Shown: positions 7,856-14,801 of the stretch, piece after piece
Layout of the letters: every line of letters starts with the position of its first letter
Position numbering within the stretch: the first letter of the stretch is position 1
Assembly (NCBI GenBank): GCA_023443225.1
Contig: JAEZVF010000100.1
Location: forward strand, 1-35,549
Length of the DNA: 35,549 nucleotides
Origin: Bacillota bacterium
GTDB lineage: Bacteria; Bacillota; Clostridia; Lachnospirales; Lachnospiraceae
Direction of reading: 5' to 3'
The notes under the pieces: model-generated
What the model was told of the DNA's origin: nothing
What the model saw: only the letters and a program-made list of their open reading frames with translations
Databases searched by the model: none
Program-made: the position numbers and the translations under genes

Positions 7856-7888
7856 ACATTCAATATCCAAGGTTGGATATTGAATGTT
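7855..7888. promoter_or_regulatory. Perfect 34-bp palindromic operator before the exporter operon
   Basis: Two perfect 16-bp arms around GG: AACATTCAATATCCAA (7855-7870) and TTGGATATTGAATGTT (7873-7888). Its core matches the sites at the padR promoter, so it is the likely high-affinity PadR site. A candidate promoter (TTGGAT 7873-7878, 18 bp, TATAAA 7897-7902) uses the right arm as its -35, so binding would block transcription. Confidence 0.75.
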
Positions 7889-7925
7889 GGATAGAATATA
7901 AAATAGATCATTAGGAGGTTATGTT

Positions 7926-8687
7926 GTGGAAAATTCGAACATTTTAGAATTAAAAAACTTAAAAAAAAGTTACGGTGAAAAGATGGTTGTAGATGATGTT
8001 TCATTTTCAGTGATGGCTGGAGACATTTTAGGATTCTTAGGTCCAAACGGGGCAGGAAAGAGTACAATAATAGCGCTTATCACATCTATTACGGAAATGG
8101 ATGGTGGAAATATCTTATATTTAGAAAGAGACATTAATAAAATCCAAAAGGAATTTAAAAGAGAACTTGGTGTAGTTCCGCAGGACTTAGCAATATATGA
8201 AGATTTAAGTGCTTATGATAATGTTAAATTCTTTTGCTCGTTATATAACTATACCGGAGTTGAATTAAAGGAAAGAACTCGCAAGGCATTGGAATATGTC
8301 GGCCTTTGGGATAGAAGAAAGGATATGCCACGAAAGTATTCCGGAGGGATGAAGAGACGTCTAAATATAGCATGTTCGATAGCGCATTCTCCTAAATTAT
8401 TAATTCTAGATGAACCAACTGTGGGCATTGATCCTCAATCTAGAAATCATATCATGGAAACAGTTAAGACACTAAATCAAAACGGAACAACGGTGATCTT
8501 TGTGTCGCATTACCTGGAGGAAATTGAAAGTCTTTGTAACCGGGTTATTATCATGGATCATGGAAAAGTACTTGAAGATATGGGTAAGACAGATTTGAAA
8601 AATAAATATAAAGCATTAGGAGAAATTAGTTTGGAAGAAATTTTTTTACATTTAACTGGAACAGAGTTAAGAGATTGTGAAGCATAA
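7926..8687 (+). CDS. ABC-2 exporter ATP-binding protein
   Basis: A 253-residue ATPase of the DrrA/CcmA-like exporter group. Walker A is GPNGAGKSTI (about 39-48), the signature is YSGGMKRRLNIA, Walker B is LLILDEPTVGIDPQ, and the H-loop is FVSHYLEE. GTG start, 7 nt after AGGAGG (7913-7918). It drives the two permeases encoded next. The PadR-type operator just upstream suggests induction by the transported drug-like or lipid compound; the substrate is not identifiable from sequence. Confidence 0.92.
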   Translation: MENSNILELKNLKKSYGEKMVVDDVSFSVMAGDILGFLGPNGAGKSTIIALITSITEMDGGNILYLERDINKIQKEFKRELGVVPQDLAIYEDLSAYDNVKFFCSLYNYTGVELKERTRKALEYVGLWDRRKDMPRKYSGGMKRRLNIACSIAHSPKLLILDEPTVGIDPQSRNHIMETVKTLNQNGTTVIFVSHYLEEIESLCNRVIIMDHGKVLEDMGKTDLKNKYKALGEISLEEIFLHLTGTELRDCEA

Positions 8688-8703
8688 AGGGAGGCATGGA
8701 TAA

Positions 8704-9471
8704 ATGATTCCATTTCAAAGATTATTTCTATTTGATTTTAAAAGAAGGATGAAAAGTGGTTTTACCTTAGGGTATAACATTATCTTTCCAATTGTTATGA
8801 TATGGATACTTGGATTATTGCTATCTGGTAATTATACAAAGAAAATATCCGGATACGAGTATTACACCCTTGTCATGATCCCTTTCTGTTGCACAATGGC
8901 TATGATAACAGCAGCCTATGCAGGGAAAGAAGAAAGTTATGCTAAGACAGCCTACCGGTATATAACTGCACCAATAAGCGGATATCAAATCTTTGGAGCA
9001 AAGTTGTTATCCTGTACAATTATCTTTAGTATCTGTAACCTTTTGGTCTTGTTGGTGGGCAGATTGTTATGGAAGATATATCTAGGAGGCAGTTTGCTCC
9101 AACTTGTGGCACTGTTTACAGCAGAAGCATTTTGCGTATGTGCGGCAGGATTGTATATTGGAATCGGCATGAAGAATTTTATAACTTTAAAAAATTTTCT
9201 AAACCTCCCTATTGCTTTGTTTGCAATATTAGGAGGAACATTTTTTCCAATAGGATCATTACATCCGGTTTTACAAATTCTAATCAAGGTATCACCGCTC
9301 ACGTGGATCAACAGAAGTATTTTTTTGAGTATCTATGACGGTAAGGACGTAACCTTACTGATCACAACATTAATATTAAGTGTGGCAGGAATATTACTAA
9401 CAATAGTTGGTATGAAATCATTTAAAAAGGAGGAATTTCTTAATGGGGACTTGCCTGGTTATAAAGAATAA
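8704..9471 (+). CDS. ABC-2 type permease, first subunit
   Basis: A 255-residue protein with six predicted membrane helices. Helix one is within YNIIFPIVMIWILGLLLSG, helix two within YYTLVMIPFCCTMAMITAAYAG. The conserved ABC-2 segment ILGGTFFPIGSLHPVLQILIKVSPLTWINR lies about residues 178-207. GGGAGG lies shortly before the ATG and 16 bp separate it from the ATPase gene. Its 3' end overlaps the next permease by 29 bp, so translation is probably coupled. The two permeases likely form a heterodimeric channel. Confidence 0.87.
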   Translation: MIPFQRLFLFDFKRRMKSGFTLGYNIIFPIVMIWILGLLLSGNYTKKISGYEYYTLVMIPFCCTMAMITAAYAGKEESYAKTAYRYITAPISGYQIFGAKLLSCTIIFSICNLLVLLVGRLLWKIYLGGSLLQLVALFTAEAFCVCAAGLYIGIGMKNFITLKNFLNLPIALFAILGGTFFPIGSLHPVLQILIKVSPLTWINRSIFLSIYDGKDVTLLITTLILSVAGILLTIVGMKSFKKEEFLNGDLPGYKE

Positions 9472-10453
9472 TTTGAAACGGAGTTTGAATAATCGAATCC
9501 TGTTTATTTTATTGTTTGTTTTACCGGTTATATTGACTGTATTAATGGGGTTTGTCAATCAGATCAGTTCTAATAACATCAGGATTGGAATATTGACAGA
9601 AGATCATGCTTATACAGAGACACTGACCGATATTCTGCACCCATCTGAGAGAATACAATATGAACAGGCAAAAGCAGACTCCATTCATACCGACCTAATA
9701 ATGGGCAAATATCAATTCATCATTGATTTTCGTGGTGCAAAGGAAGTAACGGATTATGAACTGATTGCTTACTACAACGTAGAAGAGGAAACACTAAAAG
9801 ATGCATTGAGGGATGCTGTGGCAACAAAGAAACCTTTCGTCCTGCATCAAGAGGATAAAGAAGGAATAACTCCAACTGAACGGATGGCTGCTTTCTTGCT
9901 GACACTTCTAATGATAACTTCAACATTAAATGCTTCAAGTCTAATTCGTGATCGGAAAGACGGTACACTCACACGCTATTGCTATTCGCCACAAGGAGTA
10001 ACTAGCTACATTGCTGGGAATATATTCTATACTATGTTCATGGCAGCATTACAAATTACATTTTCATTTTTATTCCTAAGATTGCTTCGGATACCGTTTT
10101 ATTTATCACTTGGAAACACCATAATAATCGGAACTTTGATTGTTGGAATTTCTTCAGCCTTTGGAACTTTTATTACTATTCTTAGTAAAAGCGATATGAA
10201 GGCAAATGTTACTGCCTCTAGTATTGCAATTCTCTGGTCAATACTTGGTGGTACTTTCATACCCTATGAACAAATGCCGAGTATCGTTAAAGTTATTAGT
10301 ATATTCAGTCCAGTCAGATGGATCATAGATATTACCCAGTCCATGGAACAAAGGATCCAGCCAGCTAATCATGCAGCACCATATCTTATTTTTGTAGGAT
10401 TCATAGCATTCTTATACATGTCTTCCTTGGTATCCATTCGGGTTAAGAGATGA
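9443..10453 (+). CDS. ABC-2 type permease, second subunit
   Basis: A 336-residue permease. One N-terminal helix (ILFILLFVLPVILTVLMGF, about 20-38) is followed by an extracytoplasmic domain of about 110 residues. Five more helices begin near TERMAAFLLTLLMITSTL. The conserved ABC-2 motif ILGGTFIPYEQMPSIVKVISIFSPVRW lies near the C-terminus. The large external loop distinguishes it from the first subunit and may gate or receive substrate. The start lies inside the previous gene, after AAGGAGG (spacing about 9 nt). Last gene of the operon; no strong terminator follows before the next promoter. Confidence 0.87.
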   Translation: MGTCLVIKNNLKRSLNNRILFILLFVLPVILTVLMGFVNQISSNNIRIGILTEDHAYTETLTDILHPSERIQYEQAKADSIHTDLIMGKYQFIIDFRGAKEVTDYELIAYYNVEEETLKDALRDAVATKKPFVLHQEDKEGITPTERMAAFLLTLLMITSTLNASSLIRDRKDGTLTRYCYSPQGVTSYIAGNIFYTMFMAALQITFSFLFLRLLRIPFYLSLGNTIIIGTLIVGISSAFGTFITILSKSDMKANVTASSIAILWSILGGTFIPYEQMPSIVKVISIFSPVRWIIDITQSMEQRIQPANHAAPYLIFVGFIAFLYMSSLVSIRVKR

Positions 10454-10584
10454 AATCTACCGGAAGTCACTTTTTATGGAAGTAAAATTATGTTAGTATG
10501 TTTGTAATATTATATAAAATGAAGTTATTGGAAATAAAACGCAAAAACTACTTAAAATAAAGTATTTATAATACAAATATCTCT

Positions 10585-10612
10585 TTGAATATGGACAAAA
10601 AAGTTGTATAAT
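10585..10612 (+). promoter_or_regulatory. Promoter of the purine permease gene
   Basis: TTGAAT (10585-10590), 16 bp, TATAAT (10607-10612). The leader of about 75 nt contains a 21-bp AT-only palindrome (10640-10660, arms TTCTTAATTT/AAATTAAGAA) ahead of the ribosome site. I looked for the conserved purine-riboswitch loops and did not find them. Confidence 0.6.
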
Positions 10613-10693
10613 AAGCTTGTGATTAATTTTTTCTAAACATTCTTAATTTTAAATTAAGAAAGAAATCTTTAAAAAGAGAAAAGGAGATGTTCT

Positions 10694-12112
10694 ATGGAAA
10701 AATTTTTTAAACTTAAGGCAAGTGGCACAACGGTTTCAACTGAGGTTGTAGCCGGATTTACAACCTTCTTTGCTATGGCTTATATTATCTTTGTAAATCC
10801 GCAGATGTTGTCTCAAACAGGTATGCCAGGGGGTGCAGTATTTTTAGCAACAATTATTGCAGCAGCAGTAGGGACTTTAGTAATGGGGCTTTTTGCCAAT
10901 GTTCCTTATGCACAGGCTCCGGGTATGGGATTAAATGCTTTCTTTACCTACACCGTATGCTTTGGATTGGGATTTAGTTGGCAGCAGGCATTAGCAATGG
11001 TTTTCCTTTGCGGTGTAATCAATGTCCTAATTACAGTTACAAGAATACGTAAATTAATTGTCAAATCTATACCATCAAGCTTACAAAGCGCTATTGGTGG
11101 CGGTATTGGTATTTTTATTTCTTACATAGGAATAAAAAATGCTGGATTCCTTAATTTTACTTCAGATCCAGGAAAGAACATCGTATTAGATAGTGGAACG
11201 GTAATTTCCGATAGTAGTGCTGTTCCAGCATTAGTTAACTTTAATAATAAGGGAGTTATCCTGGCACTTTTAGGACTTATTCTTATCGTTGTTCTTTTAA
11301 TTCTTAAAGTAAAAGGAGCAATAATTCTTGGAATCGTTGGAACCACTATCATTGGTATTCCTATGGGAATCGTTGATCTATCTGGCTTGGGTGCTACTGG
11401 CGGGCTCGGTGAATCGTTTTCTCAATTAGGACAAACCTTTGGTGCAGCTTTTGGTAAAGACGGTATGCAGTCTTTATTTGCAGATGCTTCACAGATTCCA
11501 CTTGTATTAATGACTATTTTTGCATTTAGTTTATCTGATACTTTTGATACCCTTGGTACCTTTATTGGAACGGGAAAAAGAACTGGTATCTTTGATGATG
11601 CAGATGAAATCGCATTACAAGAAGGAAAAGGCTTCAAATCAAAAATGGATAAAGCTTTATTTGCAGATTCCATAGCAACTTCTATTGGTGCTATCTTCGG
11701 AACATCCAATACCACAACTTATGTTGAAAGTGCAGCCGGAATCGCAGCTGGTGGACGTACTGGTTTGACTTCAGTAGTAACTGCAGTATTATTTATCCTT
11801 AGTATGTTCCTTCAGCCTATTGTTGGTATTGTTCCAGCACAGGCAACTGCACCTGCTTTAATTGCTGTTGGTATTATGATGTTATCATCCTTTAAAGAGG
11901 TTGATTGGAGTGAGTTAGAAGAAGCAATTCCTGCATTCTTTGCAGCAATCTTTATGGGATTCTGCTATAGTATTTCTTATGGTATTGCAGCTGGTTTCAT
12001 TTTCTATTGTGTAATTAAAATAGCAAAAGGCAAAGCAAAGGAAGTTGGTCCAGTATTGTGGGTTTCTACATTACTATTTATTCTTAATTTTGTTATTCTG
12101 GCAATACTCTAG
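10694..12112 (+). CDS. NCS2 guanine/hypoxanthine permease (AzgA/PbuG type)
   Basis: A 472-residue nucleobase:cation symporter of the AzgA branch of NCS2, importing hypoxanthine, guanine or adenine. Hallmarks are GFTTFFAMAYIIFVNPQ near the N-terminus, YAQAPGMGLNAFFTYTV (helix 3), the gate sequence FSLSDTFDTLGTFIGTG (about 279-295), and GTSNTTTYVESAAGIAAGGRTGL (about 335-357), which carries the substrate-binding residues. About 12-14 membrane helices, length as usual for the branch. GGAGATGTTCT precedes the ATG. Single gene, with its own promoter and a strong terminator shared with the convergent uracil permease. Which purine is preferred is inference from family. Confidence 0.92.
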   Translation: MEKFFKLKASGTTVSTEVVAGFTTFFAMAYIIFVNPQMLSQTGMPGGAVFLATIIAAAVGTLVMGLFANVPYAQAPGMGLNAFFTYTVCFGLGFSWQQALAMVFLCGVINVLITVTRIRKLIVKSIPSSLQSAIGGGIGIFISYIGIKNAGFLNFTSDPGKNIVLDSGTVISDSSAVPALVNFNNKGVILALLGLILIVVLLILKVKGAIILGIVGTTIIGIPMGIVDLSGLGATGGLGESFSQLGQTFGAAFGKDGMQSLFADASQIPLVLMTIFAFSLSDTFDTLGTFIGTGKRTGIFDDADEIALQEGKGFKSKMDKALFADSIATSIGAIFGTSNTTTYVESAAGIAAGGRTGLTSVVTAVLFILSMFLQPIVGIVPAQATAPALIAVGIMMLSSFKEVDWSELEEAIPAFFAAIFMGFCYSISYGIAAGFIFYCVIKIAKGKAKEVGPVLWVSTLLFILNFVILAIL

Positions 12113-12134
12113 TCAATGATTATATAAAATATAT

Positions 12135-12182
12135 AAAATAAAACTCGAAAAGTTATTTATGATACTTTTCGAGTTTTATTTT
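12135..12182. terminator. Bidirectional terminator between two permease genes
   Basis: A perfect 19-bp stem (12135-12153 with 12164-12182; core AAAACTCGAAAAGT/ACTTTTCGAGTTTT) with a 10-nt loop. T-rich 3' arms occur on both strands, so it can end transcription from both convergent genes. Confidence 0.92.
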
Positions 12183-12188
12183 GTTAAA

Positions 12189-13574
12189 TTATTCTTGTGT
12201 AGACTTTTTATCACCAAAGCTTAATGCAAAGTTAAGAATGATACCAAAGATAGCTGCACCTGCAATACAAGGAACTTCCATGCCAAAGAAAGGAATGTTT
12301 CCGCCAAATGCATATTGTCCACCTACACCAATAACCATGATGGTAGCAATTACTGCAACATTTTTGGAACTGAATAAATCTACTTTTTTATCCATCATGA
12401 TAGCAACACCTTGTGCTGCAATAGCTCCGAACAGGTATATTTCCAAACCACCGATTACGGCTGTAGGAATGGAATAGATAGCATTTACTAAAGGAGTAAA
12501 GCAGGCAATTATCATTGCGATGACAGAAGCGCCAAGTAATACTGAGATAGAGAATACTTTTGTAATAGCCATGGCACTGATATTTTCACCATAATTTGTT
12601 CCTGCAGGACCACCTATAAATCCTGATACGATATCTCCAATACCATCACCAATTAAGTTAAGTCCTAATTTATCGGCAATATTATATTTCTTATCTTTCT
12701 TCTTTTTCTTTGCTAAATCGTTTACATAAATATCAAGTTGATACACATGTGCGGTTGACTCCGGTATGGTTGCAATCGCAACTGGCATAATTGCTGCAAC
12801 GGCTAACATAGAAGCCTTAGGAAGTGTAAAGGTAGGTAAGGCAAAGAATCCATCACTAACTTCTGATAAAACTTTAAATAAATCAATACCGGTCGCTAGT
12901 TTAATAATGAATGCAGTCAGGCAACCTAATAGAGGGCCAAACAAAAGTGGAAGTTGTCCAAGAACACCTTTTAAATAAACGGAAAACAGAATTGTTGAAA
13001 TTAATGTTACCAGTGAAATGATCCAAGCCATATTACTGGCAAGTCCAATCTGTGCCTCTGAAACGCCTATCGTCCCGGCAGTATCAATTGCAATAGACGC
13101 GGCATCTTTTAATGCATTTCCAGCTAAGGTAAGACCTATTATCATTGCGATCGGACCGGTAACGGATGCCGGAAGAAGTTTTTCAACAGCATTTCTTCCA
13201 AAACGTTTCACAATAAAGCCTGCAGCAATGGATACAAAACCGGACATTATGATACCAAATTGTGCTACAGCTATTTTTTCATTTAATGTGTAGGATGCAA
13301 GTGCTTGGGAACTCATAAGACTCCCGATAGCAGCTACGTAAGAAAAACTTGACCCATAATATAAAGGTATCTGTCTACCTGTTACAAGGATAAAACAGAT
13401 AGTGGCAAGTCCACTTGCAAATATTGTGGTTGAGATGTGAAAGCCAGTAATGATTGCAACTGCTACTGTAGCTGGAAACATTACAATTACTTGTTGAATC
13501 GCATAAAGAAACAACTTCCAAAGGGGTGGCCTCTCATCTGGTAAATACCCAACAACCTGTTGCTCTTTTGACAT
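12189..13574 (-). CDS. uraA: Uracil/xanthine permease, NCS2 family (UraA type)
   Basis: A 461-residue uracil:proton symporter of the NAT/NCS2 branch. Signatures are ERPPLWKLFLYAIQQVIVMFPATV at the N-terminus, IPLYYGSSFSYVAAIGS (helix 3), AIATIPESTAHVYQLD with the substrate-binding glutamate, and GGPAGTNYGENISAMAITKV, the NAT-type Q/N-rich motif. About 14 membrane helices. An unusual basic stretch AKKKKKDKKYN lies in a loop after the glutamate motif. AAGGAGG lies about 9 nt before the ATG. It follows pyrR by 97 bp on the same strand and should share its attenuated transcript, so import is tied to pyrimidine supply. That gap holds an imperfect 11-bp hairpin but no second PyrR site. Confidence 0.92.
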   Translation of the reverse strand: MSKEQQVVGYLPDERPPLWKLFLYAIQQVIVMFPATVAVAIITGFHISTTIFASGLATICFILVTGRQIPLYYGSSFSYVAAIGSLMSSQALASYTLNEKIAVAQFGIIMSGFVSIAAGFIVKRFGRNAVEKLLPASVTGPIAMIIGLTLAGNALKDAASIAIDTAGTIGVSEAQIGLASNMAWIISLVTLISTILFSVYLKGVLGQLPLLFGPLLGCLTAFIIKLATGIDLFKVLSEVSDGFFALPTFTLPKASMLAVAAIMPVAIATIPESTAHVYQLDIYVNDLAKKKKKDKKYNIADKLGLNLIGDGIGDIVSGFIGGPAGTNYGENISAMAITKVFSISVLLGASVIAMIIACFTPLVNAIYSIPTAVIGGLEIYLFGAIAAQGVAIMMDKKVDLFSSKNVAVIATIMVIGVGGQYAFGGNIPFFGMEVPCIAGAAIFGIILNFALSFGDKKSTQE

Positions 13575-13605
13575 TTTTAAAATCCTCCTTAGTTATATTA
13601 AATTA

Positions 13606-13659
13606 GTTATGAATCCGCTTTTATTATCTTAAATTCTTTCATTATCAACGGATTATAAC
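13606..13659 (-). promoter_or_regulatory. Imperfect hairpin between pyrR and uraA
   Basis: GTTATGAATCCG (13606-13617) pairs with CGGATTATAAC (13649-13659) apart from one bulged base, around a 31-nt loop. There is no T-tract, so it is not an ordinary terminator. It may stabilise or process the bicistronic RNA. A weak internal promoter (TTGATA, 16 bp, TAATAA on the minus strand) lies inside the loop. Confidence 0.3.
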
Positions 13660-13671
13660 CTTTATTTCTTA

Positions 13672-14211
13672 CTAATTTTTCTCATATAATGTGACATTGG
13701 TTTCGCCATCACATTCCGTCATATGAACAGAAACGAGTTCTGCTTTTGATGTAGGGATATTTTTCCCGACATAATCAGCCCGAATTGGCAATTCCCGGTG
13801 GCCTCTGTCAATTAATACAGCAAGCTGGATGGTGGCAGCCCGACCAAGGGACATTATAGCATCCATGGCTGCGCGTGCTGTACGTCCTGTATAAATCACA
13901 TCATCGACAAGAACTACATTCTTATCCAAAATAGAAAACGGTATATCAGTTGCATTAAGAACGGGATGTTCTGATTTGGAAGACAAGTCATCTCGATATA
14001 AGGTAATGTCAAGTACACCACTATCTAATATAACACCTTCGATAGATTCAATAAATTTTATAATACGCTTTGCAATTGGGATACCGCGTGTCTTTATTCC
14101 AATGATTACAAGATGATCCGTTCCATGGTTTTTTTCGATGATCTCATGAGCAATGCGTTTGATTGCTCGTTCAATAGCGACTTCATCCATTAGAGTGGTT
14201 TTTAGTCTCAT
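13672..14211 (-). CDS. pyrR: PyrR, pyrimidine attenuation regulator and uracil phosphoribosyltransferase
   Basis: A 179-residue PRTase-fold RNA-binding protein. With UMP or UTP bound it grips a hairpin in pyr leader RNAs and promotes termination; it often also makes UMP from uracil and PRPP. The PRPP loop VVLVDDVIYTGRTARAAMDA (about residues 98-117) is intact. The family segments LVIIGIKTRGIPIAKRI and IQLAVLIDRGHRELPIRADYVGKN are present. Length matches the family. Its own leader carries a PyrR-binding hairpin and terminator (14301-14410), so it is autoregulated. Followed by uraA rather than a full pyr operon: a salvage-type unit. Confidence 0.96.
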   Translation of the reverse strand: MRLKTTLMDEVAIERAIKRIAHEIIEKNHGTDHLVIIGIKTRGIPIAKRIIKFIESIEGVILDSGVLDITLYRDDLSSKSEHPVLNATDIPFSILDKNVVLVDDVIYTGRTARAAMDAIMSLGRAATIQLAVLIDRGHRELPIRADYVGKNIPTSKAELVSVHMTECDGETNVTLYEKN

Positions 14212-14300
14212 TTTTTACACCTATTGCATCCTTTCTATTTTTATATTTAATTTCAACCTAGTCTTCTGCATTATAATCATCCAAAAAATCAAAAAAAAAT

Positions 14301-14324
14301 CCTGTCAGCCAAGAAGCAGACAAG
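14301..14324 (-). terminator. Attenuator terminator in the pyrR leader
   Basis: On the minus strand CUUGUC, a U-U mismatch, GC, loop UUCUUG, GC, U, GACAGG, then A and nine Us (A run at 14291-14299 on +). No minus-strand gene precedes it, so it sits in the pyrR leader, about 100 nt after the start of transcription and 80 nt before the ATG. Confidence 0.82.
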
Positions 14325-14410
14325 ATTATACTCAAAAATATAAGGCTATAAGCATAGCTATAACCCAAAAGTGTTCATCTTATTGGCATCTCAGTACCAT
14401 TTTAAAGACA
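14320..14410 (-). promoter_or_regulatory. PyrR-binding hairpin and antiterminator of the pyrR leader
   Basis: The PyrR site consensus is ARUC-CNGNGA-GGYU. The minus strand at 14385-14398 reads GGUA-CUGAGA-UGCC: same hexaloop, same U-G pair, and a compensated closing pair. A lower stem UGUCUU/AAGAUG (14405-14410 with 14376-14381) extends it. The rival antiterminator pairs AUAAGAU (14377-14383) with AUCUUGU (14320-14326), which invades the terminator arm. A GGUUAUA/UAUAGCC hairpin (14344-14365) lies between. The two folds exclude each other, as PyrR control requires. The pairings are seen; the switch is inferred. Confidence 0.75.
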
Positions 14411-14424
14411 TCTTATTTTGGGAT

Positions 14425-14453
14425 AGTATATCATAAAAAAAACGTATATTCAA
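14425..14453 (-). promoter_or_regulatory. pyrR promoter
   Basis: On the minus strand TTGAAT (14448-14453 on +), 17 bp, TATACT (14425-14430). Transcription should start near 14418, only a few bases before the PyrR-binding hairpin, leaving a leader of about 207 nt. Between this promoter and the small ORF at 14584 I see only an ATCGA-GG-TCGAT mini-palindrome (about 14468-14480). Confidence 0.7.
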
Positions 14454-14583
14454 CATAAAATTACACAAATCGAGGTCGATATTTATACAAATAGAGGCAA
14501 ATAAGGAAAAGCATAGATGAATCATTGTGCATAATCGGTTTCTGATACACATAAGATATAAAAAAAGTAATTTGGTGAACAAA

Positions 14584-14763
14584 ATGGTACAAGCAGATCA
14601 GGATATTAAAGGCAAACCCATTAGTAAGAAAGATAAGAAAATACATATTACCTTTCACGATCCAAACACAACAGATGAAATGGTTAAATTCCTTATGAAA
14701 CTATTATTAATGAATTGTATGGAGCAAGAAGTGGTTGTTTCTTCTAGTAGTAACGAAAAATAA
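14584..14763 (+). CDS. Small hypothetical protein upstream of the recombinase
   Basis: A 59-residue protein, not recognised. The N-terminal third is basic (KGKPISKKDKK), followed by a strand (IHITFHD) and a helix rich in Met and Leu (TDEMVKFLMKLLLMNCMEQE), then a Ser-rich tail. No signal peptide. I choose ATG 14584, preceded by GGTGA; the frame is also open from a GTG at 14527, which has no ribosome site. It ends 38 bp before the recombinase on the same strand, so the two are probably cotranscribed. Position alone suggests an accessory factor such as a directionality or control protein; nothing in the sequence proves it. Confidence 0.55.
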   Translation: MVQADQDIKGKPISKKDKKIHITFHDPNTTDEMVKFLMKLLLMNCMEQEVVVSSSSNEK

Positions 14764-14801
14764 AATACGAAGTGATCTAGAAAGGATGATTTGATAATTT
14801 C

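Noticed and set aside
10454..10693. Possible purine riboswitch before the purine permease
   Set aside because: None of the conserved riboswitch loop sequences could be found; only a promoter and an AT-only palindrome are visible.
12181..13293. Several plus-strand open frames across the uraA gene
   Set aside because: Shadows of the clear NCS2 permease on the minus strand; low-complexity translations and no initiation signals.
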